A stretch of DNA of 64,000 bases from Micromonospora sp. NBC_01740 (GTDB lineage: Bacteria > Actinomycetota > Actinomycetes > Mycobacteriales > Micromonosporaceae), in contig NZ_CP109150.1 in NCBI RefSeq assembly GCF_035920365.1, positions 7,130,001 to 7,194,000 on the forward strand, given 5' to 3'. Each line of letters begins with the position of its first letter. Position 1 is the first letter of the stretch. Below, in pieces: positions 16,525 to 24,656 of this stretch. The notes under the pieces are model-generated. The model saw only the letters and a list, made by a program, of their open reading frames with translations, did not search any database and was not told the origin of the DNA. Both the position numbers and the translations under genes were made by a program.

Positions 16525-17747
16525 CCGGGCCGGGCCGGCGTAACGGCTACGAGCAGCCGATCGGGCGGCGGGTGGCGGAGCTGCGGACGCGTCGGGGAAT
16601 GACTCAGCAGGTCTTCGCCGACCGGATCCGCAAGTCGAAGAGCTGGGTGGACAAGGTGGAGCGCGGGGTACGTACCCTCGATCGCCTTTCGGTGATCGAG
16701 ACGGTCGCCGGGGCCCTCGGCGTCGCCCCGACCGTCCTGCTGGCCGGCAAGGCCCAGCGGGCGCCGGCCGCCGACACCGGCGGCGTCGTGGAGCGGGTGC
16801 GGGCGGCGCTGGCCCGCTACGACACACCCGGCTCCGGCAACGACAGCCAGCCCCCACCATCGCTGCGGGAGCTTGACCACCAGGCGGGGTACGCGTGGAC
16901 GGCGTACCGCAACGGCCACCTTCCCCAGGTGTTGCGGATGCTGCCCGACCTGCTCGACGGCAGTCGCCGGGCCTGCCATCCACAGCCGTGGGACGCGTCC
17001 GCCGCCGACCTGCTGGTGCGGGTGTACCGGCTCGCCGCCCAGGTGCTGGTCAAGCTCGGCGAGGCGGACCTGGCCTGACTGGCGGCCGACCGGGCGATGA
17101 GCGCCGCCACCGGCGACCCACGGCGTGCTGGCCTCGCGGCGGTCTCCCTCGCGCAGGCGCTGCGGGCCCTGCGGCGGGGCCGGCTGGCGATGACCGCCGC
17201 CCTCGACGCCGTACCCCATCTCGGCCTGGCAGCATCACCCGACTCCCTGCCGGAGGAGCCCGCTCTGACCGGAACCCTGCTGGTAGAAGCCGCTCTCGCG
17301 GCCGCCGCGTGCGGGGACGCCGCCGCTGCGGGCGATCTCACCGAGCGCGCGGCCCGCCTCGCCACCGCCCACGACGAACGGCACCATCGCGACCACGACG
17401 GCATCGGGTTCGGCCCCACCACCGTCGAACTCGCCCGCGCCCTGATCGCCATGCGCCTCGGCGACCACAGTCAGGCCGTCGCCATCCACCAGCGGGCCAC
17501 CAGCGACGACGCCTGGCACCTGCTCCCCGCCGAACACCGGGCCGCCCACCTGATCGACATCACCCGCGCCCACCTCGACCTCGGCGACCCCCACGCCGCC
17601 GGCCGCGCCCTGGCCGCCGCCGATGCCATCGCCCCTGCCGAAACCCGCATCCGCCCCGCCGCCCGCACCGCACTGACCGCCGTGCTCCGCGCCGGCTTTC
17701 CCGCCGCCGACGTGACCCGCCTGGCCGCCACCGTCGGACTGACCTAG
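16521..17747 (+). pseudogene. XRE-family regulator with TPR-like repeats, interrupted by in-frame TGA
   Basis: The N-terminal half (16521-17078) carries a Cro/C1-type HTH (GRRVAELRTRRGMTQQVFADRI, residues ~15-70). A TGA at 17076-17078 stops it after LGEADLA. The same frame continues without shift (LAADRAMSAATGDPRRAG) for another ~220 residues of Ala-rich helical repeats to 17747. Restoring a sense codon such as TGG gives a normal ~408-aa transcriptional regulator. Either a recent nonsense mutation, readthrough, or two proteins (185 aa and 216 aa from ATG 17097). TTG start coupled to the 48-aa gene. Confidence 0.7.
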
Positions 17748-17815
17748 CCGAACCTGAACGGGGAGCGCCCCGCCAGTCGGCAGACGCCCCCGTCAGTACC
17801 GCACCGCGAGGCGGC

Positions 17816-18256
17816 TCATGCGCTCTCTAGTGCCGCTTCCAGCCGGTCCAGATGGTTCCACCACTCCTCATCATCGCGCCGGCACGACGACAGCAGGTTG
17901 GCTGCTGAGACGATCGCCAGGACGACGACGTTCTCCGTAGGTACCGCACCCGCGAAGGGCTCACCGTTGACAAGGCGCAAGAGGAAGGCGGAGACCTGCT
18001 CTTCAGTCGCACGTGCCCAAGCCTCGGCCCGCGCGATCTCGGCAGCGACGGCGAGGGTTTCCTCGTCGCTCGGCCTACCCTGATGGATCTCCCACATCGC
18101 AAGCTGCGTAACGGCGAGGGCAAGCTCGACTGTCTCTCGCGCCGCCTGGTCGTCGGGCAGCGCCTGCAATGCCGTCTCCAGCTTGGAGAGATCCTGCTGC
18201 ACTGCCGCATGGATGGCGTTGCGTGTCAGCGGCTCAACTCGACTGCTGATCTTCAT
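17816..18256 (-). CDS. hypothetical helical protein, 146 aa
   Basis: ATG at 18256 behind GAAGAAGGGCAAGG, giving an acidic, Ala/Glu-rich, all-helical protein without membrane segments. It is the last gene of a three-gene minus-strand set (18575-18835, 18234-18374, this one), overlapping the middle gene by 23 bp. An open frame extends further upstream but there it is out of phase with coding composition. No family recognised. Confidence 0.6.
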   Translation of the reverse strand: MKISSRVEPLTRNAIHAAVQQDLSKLETALQALPDDQAARETVELALAVTQLAMWEIHQGRPSDEETLAVAAEIARAEAWARATEEQVSAFLLRLVNGEPFAGAVPTENVVVLAIVSAANLLSSCRRDDEEWWNHLDRLEAALESA

Positions 18257-18374
18257 CCTTGCCCTTCTTCTCATCGAGCTTCGCCAGCCAGGCCCTGAGC
18301 GCGCCGCCCGCCGCACCGAGGGCGAGGAAGGTTCCAACGAGTGCCTTGGCAGTGATCGGCATAATTTCAGACAC
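18234..18374 (-). CDS. short membrane protein, start uncertain or lost
   Basis: From the GTG at 18374 this frame gives 46 aa: a hydrophobic segment (ITAKALVGTFLALGAAGGAL) and a charged tail ending KKGKDEDQQSS. The frame is open well upstream, to about 18680, and reads like a real Gly/Pro-rich N-terminus (GGGGSKSGQPPATSAQGK, KGKGRPDPRRELVSPEALSAG), but contains no ATG, GTG or TTG before 18374. Either translation starts at 18374, or a small indel after the 18575 stop destroyed the original start. Confidence 0.4.
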   Translation of the reverse strand: MSEIMPITAKALVGTFLALGAAGGALRAWLAKLDEKKGKDEDQQSS

Positions 18375-18574
18375 GCTAGCCCATAGCGCTGATCCGACTG
18401 CAGCACCAGCGCTGAGCGCCTCCGGGCTGACAAGCTCACGCCGCGGGTCGGGCCTGCCCTTGCCCTTGTCCGCTGCACGTCGCGCTCTCGCTGCCGTCGA
18501 GGCGTTGCGGGCAGGCGGCTTCCCTTGTGCCGATGTCGCGGGTGGCTGGCCTGATTTGCTGCCACCACCCCCGT

Positions 18575-18835
18575 CTAGTTTCCCAGCGCTTGTACCTTCG
18601 CGATCGTCTGCTTCACCTGTTCCCTGGTCGCTGCCGGACGGCTGGCGACCTGACCGAGCACCTCCACGAGGCCATCAATCTGCCCGACCAACTGCCCCGA
18701 ACTGCCCTGCAACGCGCCGGCCACGAGCGTCCGCGCCTGGCTTGCGTCCTCCCTCGCCGCAAGCAACTTGGCCTGCGCTTCATCCAACTTCTGCGATGCA
18801 GCGGCCAACTGCGCGATGATCTGCGCCGCGCTCAC
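18575..18835 (-). CDS. small coiled-coil protein resembling DUF6244
   Basis: An 86-aa Ala/Gln-rich helical protein: SAAQIIAQLAAASQKLDEA, then ALQGSSGQLVGQIDGL, ending TIAKVQALGN. This matches my memory of a short actinobacterial family annotated DUF6244. GTG at 18835 with GGGAGGG immediately upstream; first gene of the minus-strand trio. No function is known. Its presence next to GntR and XRE genes fits mobile-element cargo. Confidence 0.65.
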   Translation of the reverse strand: MSAAQIIAQLAAASQKLDEAQAKLLAAREDASQARTLVAGALQGSSGQLVGQIDGLVEVLGQVASRPAATREQVKQTIAKVQALGN

Positions 18836-19297
18836 ATTCCCTCCCCTGGTGCCAACGTCCAGCACTCACCAGGCGTGATCAGTCGGAAGCAGCTTACGCA
18901 AGGTGGCCTCATGCATGCATGCCCGTGACTGCCTCCAGCGGCCAAGATCGAGCAGTGCAGCCCCACGCCTGACCGCCGAACCCCGACAGCGGTCACCGTG
19001 TGGGCGAGTAGCCATGGCGGTCCGGCCGACCCGATAGTCACCATGACGCAAGACAATCGGCCAATTCCCGACAGGGCCTTTCTGACGCGCAGGGAAATTG
19101 CCCCGGCCGCTACCATGGGTGGCGCACGCGCGCCAAGATCAGTTGTTTCGGTGATCGACGCGCAACACGCTGCGTGGGGCAGCCCAGCTTGACTGAAAAG
19201 GCCAGACTCATCCGCCCCACCGCAGTCCCGGCGCGCTCGGGCACGTCCAACGCGACGTGTGGCAATGACGGTGACCGGTCGGCAGTTAGGTAATCGA
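18836..19297. promoter_or_regulatory. divergent intergenic region; promoter candidate for AIPR operon
   Basis: A 460-bp region without a convincing gene. Near its right end ATGACG (19265-19270), a 16-nt spacer and TAGGTA (19287-19292) form a -35/-10 pair whose start point would fall at about 19298-19300, on the GTG of the AIPR frame. That suggests a leaderless transcript. The short open frames inside have no RBS or coding bias. Confidence 0.4.
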
Positions 19298-21463
19298 GTG
19301 AGCGGGAAGCCCGCGACGCCTGGCGCGTCGCCCTACGACACGGCCCCGATGACCCAGGTCCGGCAGGTGCGGGATGCGCTGCTACGAGAATTCGGCGGTC
19401 TGATAGACCTCGAGGATCTCGCCAACAAGTCAGTTGCGGATCGCGAGCAGGCATTTCTGTCGAGGGCCCTGGCCGCCCTGACGGTTCGCGACCTGACGGG
19501 CTGCGACTCGGCAGCCGCCGCCGAGGCGGTGATCGACGGCCGGGACGACATCGGCATCGACGCGGTGGCCATCGACAAGAACGCGTCGCATCTCTGGTTG
19601 GTGCAGTCGAAGTGGAGTGACAGCGGCAAGGGGAAGTTCGCCGTTGCCGACGCGCTCAAGTTCATTGAGGGGCTTCGCCTCATCGATGCGCGGAAGTTCG
19701 ACCGCTTCAACGTCCGATTCCAGAACCTCGCGGACCAGGTCGCCGCCGTGCTCAGCAACCGAGGGTCGAGGATCACCCTGGTGCCGACCGTGATGCGGGC
19801 CGAGCCACTCGCGGACGATGTCGTGCAGCGGCTCTCCGACGCGCAGGACGAGTTCAACCAGTTCGGCAACATGCTCGACCAGCGCACCTACCTGGCCCGC
19901 GACATCTGGGGGGTGGTCTACAACGACTTCGCCGAACCGCCGATCCCGCTGACCGCCAGGATGCACGACTGGATCAGGGTCACCGAGCCCTACGAGGCAT
20001 TCCAGGGGATCGTGTCGGTCGCCGACATCGCTGAGTGGTACGGCACTCACGAGGACCGCCTCTTCGACCGCAACATTCGCAAGCCGCTGGGCATCACGCA
20101 GGTCAACCAAGGCCTGATCGACACGCTGACCGCCGACCCGCACAACTTCTGGTTCTTCAACAACGGCATCACCGTGCTATGCGACACGGTGGATCCCGAG
20201 TACTTCCAGCGTGCGGCAAAGCGGGCGCCGGTCACGCTCAAGCTGGACGGGGCCAGCGTGGTGAACGGTGCGCAGACCGTCCACGCGATCCACCGGGCGT
20301 TCCGCAAGGATCCCGAGGCGATCACCGACGGCTATGTGACCGTCCGGGTCATCTCGCTCAAGAACTGCCCGCCGGGCTTCGCCGACGCGGTGACCACGGC
20401 CACGAACACCCAGAACCGCGTGGAGCGACGAGACTTCGTCGCGCTCGATGCCGTGCAGCGGCGCATCAAACAGGACTTCCTTCTCTCGCTCCAGAAGACC
20501 TACGCGGTGAAGCGCGGTGAGGAGCCCGCAGCCGAAAGCGGCTGCTCGGTGGAGGTCGCCGCCGTCGCGCTCGCCTGCGCGCACCGGAACTCCGATCTCG
20601 CGGTCCGCGCCAAACTCGGCGCGGAGCTACTGTGGGAGGAAGGCTCCCAGGGCGCCTACCACCTGCTGTTCAACGCCCAGGATCAACCTTCCGCCTACCA
20701 GATCTGGCGCAGCGTCCTCGTTCTGCGGGAGGTCGACGCCACGCTCTACCGCACAGCGAAGAACCGGCAGGCGCGGGCCGAGGCGATCGTGGAGCGCGGG
20801 AACCGGCTGATTGCACACATCGTCTTCCAACACTTGGACCTCGACGGCATCGACGAACCCGACACCGACTGGGACGCGATCCTGGCTCAGGTGCCGAGGG
20901 TGGTCGAGCGCGCCACGGACTGGCTCGTTCACCACGTCGACGCCGAATTCAAGAAGCAGCTGGTGTCCAGTACGCTTGCCGAGCCCGAGCCCTGTCGCAC
21001 CCTCGCCGGCCTGGTGCTGAGAGATCTGCAGAGCGGCGCTTCGGTTCCCGACCTGCCACAGGAATACCGGCCGGTGAGGAGCATCCCCAGACAGCGCCGA
21101 CGCAATGCCGTCCCCACCCTGGTCGATGCCAACCGACTTGCTGAGGGCACGCCACTGACGTTCCGGGCAATCGGGCAGCCCGAGCGGGACGCACTGGCCG
21201 CCTGGCTCGCGGCCGACTCGAATCGGGGGGCCGCGACCTGGGTCAACCAGCGGGTGCGACCGCTCCTTTGGGCCGCCGACGGGAAGCGCTACTCCCCATC
21301 CGGGCTGGTGCAGAAGATGTGGCGGTTGGCGGAGTGGAGCAAGGCGCCCGTCGCTGCCCAGGGAACTGCCCGATGGTGCGACGCGGAGGGGAGGTCCCTG
21401 TCGAGGCTGGCACTGGACACCCGGAACGACGACGACCTCGGCGACCTTGACGAGGACGCATGA
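19298..21463 (+). CDS. AIPR-family (abortive infection phage resistance) protein
   Basis: About 721 aa. Hallmarks of the AIPR family: DIGIDAVAID with QSKWS near residues 84-107, a PD-(D/E)xK-like strand pair, FWFFNNGITVLCD near 285, and VVNGAQTVHAIH near 320. The last ~110 residues (RLAEGTPLTFRAIG, DGKRYSPSGLVQKMW, WCDAEGRSLSRL) look like a RAMA-type domain of restriction-associated proteins. Start is uncertain: GTG 19259, GTG 19298 (leaderless, used here) or ATG 19349. Its stop overlaps the hsdR ATG by 4 bp, so it is co-translated with the restriction subunit. Presumed nucleic-acid-targeting defence protein. Confidence 0.85.
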   Translation: MSGKPATPGASPYDTAPMTQVRQVRDALLREFGGLIDLEDLANKSVADREQAFLSRALAALTVRDLTGCDSAAAAEAVIDGRDDIGIDAVAIDKNASHLWLVQSKWSDSGKGKFAVADALKFIEGLRLIDARKFDRFNVRFQNLADQVAAVLSNRGSRITLVPTVMRAEPLADDVVQRLSDAQDEFNQFGNMLDQRTYLARDIWGVVYNDFAEPPIPLTARMHDWIRVTEPYEAFQGIVSVADIAEWYGTHEDRLFDRNIRKPLGITQVNQGLIDTLTADPHNFWFFNNGITVLCDTVDPEYFQRAAKRAPVTLKLDGASVVNGAQTVHAIHRAFRKDPEAITDGYVTVRVISLKNCPPGFADAVTTATNTQNRVERRDFVALDAVQRRIKQDFLLSLQKTYAVKRGEEPAAESGCSVEVAAVALACAHRNSDLAVRAKLGAELLWEEGSQGAYHLLFNAQDQPSAYQIWRSVLVLREVDATLYRTAKNRQARAEAIVERGNRLIAHIVFQHLDLDGIDEPDTDWDAILAQVPRVVERATDWLVHHVDAEFKKQLVSSTLAEPEPCRTLAGLVLRDLQSGASVPDLPQEYRPVRSIPRQRRRNAVPTLVDANRLAEGTPLTFRAIGQPERDALAAWLAADSNRGAATWVNQRVRPLLWAADGKRYSPSGLVQKMWRLAEWSKAPVAAQGTARWCDAEGRSLSRLALDTRNDDDLGDLDEDA

Positions 21464-24400
21464 GCCCCATCCATCACGAGTCCGCCTTCGGGGACGCGAT
21501 CGTCGCCGCGCTCCTCGCCAACGGCTGGGAACGCGGCGACAACGCCGACTACCGCCCCGAACTCGGCCTCGACACCGCCCAGCTCCTCACCTTCATCGGC
21601 GCCACCCAGGCCGCCGAGTGGAAGGAACTGATCGCCTTCTACGGCGACGACCAGGCCGCCGCACAGCGCGGGTTCGTCAAGCGCCTCGACCAGGCCATCG
21701 CCACCGACGGGCTGCTCGACGTGCTCCGCAAGGGCGTGAAGGACCACGGGGTACGCATCCGGGTCGCCTACTTCAAGCCGTCCTTTGTCGAGTCCGACGC
21801 GATCCTCGCCGACTACCGGCACAACCGGCTCACCGTCGTGCGGGAGCTGGCGTACGCGACCAAGCAGGCCGACCGGGGCAACCGGCTGGACCTCGCGCTG
21901 TTCCTCAACGGCATCCCGGTGGCTACCGCGGAGCTGAAGAACCCACTGACCGGCTCGGGCGTCGAACACGCGAAGGAGCAGTACCGCACCGATCGCGACC
22001 CGACCGAGCTGATCTTCTCGCGTCGGGTGATCGCCAACTTCGCCGTCGACCCCGACCGGGTCTTCGTCACCACCCAGCTGCGCGACAAGTCGACCCGGTT
22101 CCTGCCCTTCGACACCGGCTCGGCGGGGCCGGGTCGGCCCGGCGGCAGGGGCAACCCGCCCGCCACGGAGCACGGGAAGTACGCCACCTCCTACCTGTGG
22201 GAGCAGATCTGGCAGCGGGACAACTGGCTCGAACTGCTGGAACGCTTCGTGCACCTGCACAAGGAGAAGGGCGCCGACGGGCGTACCCGAAAGTCTCTGA
22301 TCTTCCCCCGCTACCACCAGTGGCACGCGGTGCGGAAGCTGGCGGCGCACGCGGCGCGGCACGGTGCCGGCCACAACTACCTGATCATGGCCTCGGCGGG
22401 CTCGGGCAAGTCGAACACCATCGCCTGGCTCAGCCACCGCCTGTCGTCCCTGCACGCCCACCGTGACGTGGCCGAACTGGACCCTGGCGCGGTCGCCGCC
22501 GGCCTCAAGCCGGGCTCCCCCGTCTTCGACAAGGTCGTCATCATCACCGACCGGCGGAACCTCGACGCCCAACTGCGCGCGACGGTCGGCAGCTTCGAGC
22601 AGACCGCCGGCCTGGTGGTGAAGATCGACGAGAGGCAGGGCTCGAAATCCGAGCAGCTCGCCAGGGCGCTCTCCCGCGGGACGGGCAAGATCGTCACCGT
22701 CACGCTGCACACCTTCCCGGCCCTGGTGGACTACCTCAAGCGCAACCCCACCGAGATCCAGGGCCGGCGCTTCGCGATCGTCATCGACGAGGCGCACTCC
22801 TCCCAGTCCGGCGAAGCGGCCGGCTCCGTCCGGGAAGTGCTGCGTGACCTGGGCCTCGACGCCGACTCCGACGACCCGGGAGCAACCAGTGTTCCCGCGC
22901 CGGCCGGCACCGAGGCCAAGCTGAAGGCCAAGGCGCGCAGGCGGCACCGGGCCGCCAACCTCTCCTACTTCGCGTTCACCGCCACGCCGAAGCACAAGAC
23001 CCTCCTGGACTTCGGCACGCTGGGCGAGGACGGGATGTACCACCCGTTCCACACGTACTCGATGCGGCAGGCCATCGAGGAGAAGTTCATCCTCGACCCG
23101 CTGCGCAACTACGTCACCTACGACACCTACTGGAAGCTCGTCAACGGCAACCCCGACGAGCGGAAGGTCGACCGGGCCAAGGCAAACCCGCTGCTGGCCC
23201 GGTTCGCGCTCACCCACGACTCGACCGTCGCCCAGCACGCGCAGGTCATCGTCGAGCACTTCCGCACGCACACCGCCGGCAGGCTCGGCGGGCGGGCGAA
23301 GGCGATGGTGGTCACCGCAGGCAGGCAACAGGCCGTGCAGATGGCCCGCTCGATCAGGAAGTACCTCGGCGACCTCCGCTACCCCGACCCGGGCGTCCTG
23401 GTCGCGTTCTCGGGCACCCTGAAATACGACGGGGAGGAGCTCACCGAGGCGAAGGAGAACGGCGGGCTGGCCGAAAGCGCGCTCGAAAAGGCGTTCGCGT
23501 ACACCCGGGCCGACGACAAGGCCGCCCAGGCCGGCGGCGCCGGGCAGCGCGAATACCGGATCCTGGTGGTCGCGGAGAAATACCAGACCGGCTTCGACCA
23601 GCCACTGCTCACCACGATGTACGTCAACAAGACGCTGACCGGCATCGCCGCCGTACAGACCCTGTCCCGGCTCAACCGCACCCACGAGCGCAAGAGCCAG
23701 TCCGACCTGGCGGTGCTGGACTTCGTCAACGACGCGGAGGACATCAAGGAAGCCTTCCGCCCGTACTTCGAGGAAGCCGCCACCCTGCCCTCGGACCCCA
23801 ACCTGCTCTACACCGCGCAAAGCAGGGTGATGTCCGCGGCGCTCCTCGTCGACGACGAGATGCTCGCCTTCGCGGCGGCCTGGCTGGCCGCCGACGAGCA
23901 GGCCGCCGGCAACACGGCGAAGTGGGAGAAGCTGCACGCCGAGCTGTACCGGCACCTCGACCCGGCGGTCGCCCGCTTCACCGAGCTGCTCGACAGCGAC
24001 GACGAGGAAGAGCAGGCCACGGCCGAGACCTTCCGCGCCGACCTGAACGACTACGCGCGCAAATACAGCTTCCTCTCCGGGATCGTCCCCTACGCCGACG
24101 CGGAGCTGGAACGCCTCTACCTCTACGGGCGGCACCTGCTCAACCGGCTGCCCCGCCGCGACGACGGCGGCGTGGACATCGGCGAGGTCGACCTCAGCCA
24201 CCTGCGGGTCGAGAAGACCGGCGAGCACGACGTCAGCCTCGTACCGGAGGGGCCGGCCGACATGAAGGGCTTCGGCGACGGATCCGGCGGCGCGAAGGAG
24301 TCGGAGAAGTCGCTGCTGTCGGAACTCATCGACCGGTTCAACGCGAAGTACGGCACGGAGTTCACCGAGCAGGACGTCATCAAGCCCTTCCACGAGGCGC

Positions 24401-24636
24401 TCGCCGACCCGAAGGTGCGGCTGGCCGCCGTCGCCAACGACGAGGAGAACTTCGGCCACGTCTTCGACCCGGTCTTCGAGGACAAGATGATGGACCACTT
24501 CGACACCACCGCCGACCTGGGCCGCAAGTACTTCGACCCGCAGCAGAACTTCCGCAGCTCGCTAAACCGCAGCGCCCGCAGCGCCGCATGGCAGATGATC
24601 CGCCGCCAGGAAGGCGTCGTGGACGACGCCGCCTGA
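21460..24636 (+). CDS. hsdR: type I restriction endonuclease subunit HsdR
   Basis: A 1058-aa motor-nuclease. The N-terminal PD-(D/E)xK nuclease shows DLALFLNGIPVATAELKN at residues ~144-161; SF2 helicase motifs follow: Walker A ASAGSGKS near 310, TDRRNL, DEAH near 442, FTATPKHK, and a second RecA lobe with VAEKYQTGFDQP and LSRLNR. The C-terminal helical domain should bind HsdM. Length is normal. ATG in a 4-bp overlap with the AIPR gene; followed 20 bp later by a kinase gene. Probably works with HsdM/HsdS encoded 7.5 kb upstream. Confidence 0.95.
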   Translation: MSPIHHESAFGDAIVAALLANGWERGDNADYRPELGLDTAQLLTFIGATQAAEWKELIAFYGDDQAAAQRGFVKRLDQAIATDGLLDVLRKGVKDHGVRIRVAYFKPSFVESDAILADYRHNRLTVVRELAYATKQADRGNRLDLALFLNGIPVATAELKNPLTGSGVEHAKEQYRTDRDPTELIFSRRVIANFAVDPDRVFVTTQLRDKSTRFLPFDTGSAGPGRPGGRGNPPATEHGKYATSYLWEQIWQRDNWLELLERFVHLHKEKGADGRTRKSLIFPRYHQWHAVRKLAAHAARHGAGHNYLIMASAGSGKSNTIAWLSHRLSSLHAHRDVAELDPGAVAAGLKPGSPVFDKVVIITDRRNLDAQLRATVGSFEQTAGLVVKIDERQGSKSEQLARALSRGTGKIVTVTLHTFPALVDYLKRNPTEIQGRRFAIVIDEAHSSQSGEAAGSVREVLRDLGLDADSDDPGATSVPAPAGTEAKLKAKARRRHRAANLSYFAFTATPKHKTLLDFGTLGEDGMYHPFHTYSMRQAIEEKFILDPLRNYVTYDTYWKLVNGNPDERKVDRAKANPLLARFALTHDSTVAQHAQVIVEHFRTHTAGRLGGRAKAMVVTAGRQQAVQMARSIRKYLGDLRYPDPGVLVAFSGTLKYDGEELTEAKENGGLAESALEKAFAYTRADDKAAQAGGAGQREYRILVVAEKYQTGFDQPLLTTMYVNKTLTGIAAVQTLSRLNRTHERKSQSDLAVLDFVNDAEDIKEAFRPYFEEAATLPSDPNLLYTAQSRVMSAALLVDDEMLAFAAAWLAADEQAAGNTAKWEKLHAELYRHLDPAVARFTELLDSDDEEEQATAETFRADLNDYARKYSFLSGIVPYADAELERLYLYGRHLLNRLPRRDDGGVDIGEVDLSHLRVEKTGEHDVSLVPEGPADMKGFGDGSGGAKESEKSLLSELIDRFNAKYGTEFTEQDVIKPFHEALADPKVRLAAVANDEENFGHVFDPVFEDKMMDHFDTTADLGRKYFDPQQNFRSSLNRSARSAAWQMIRRQEGVVDDAA

Positions 24637-24656
24637 AAAGCCACTACCGTGCGGGG

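Noticed and set aside
17076..17078. Selenocysteine reading of the in-frame TGA
   Set aside because: No SECIS-like hairpin seen after it, and an XRE/TPR protein has no reason for selenocysteine.
21289..24498. Long minus-strand open frame (1069 codons)
   Set aside because: Antisense shadow of hsdR; Leu/Val/Gly/Asp-rich without motifs.
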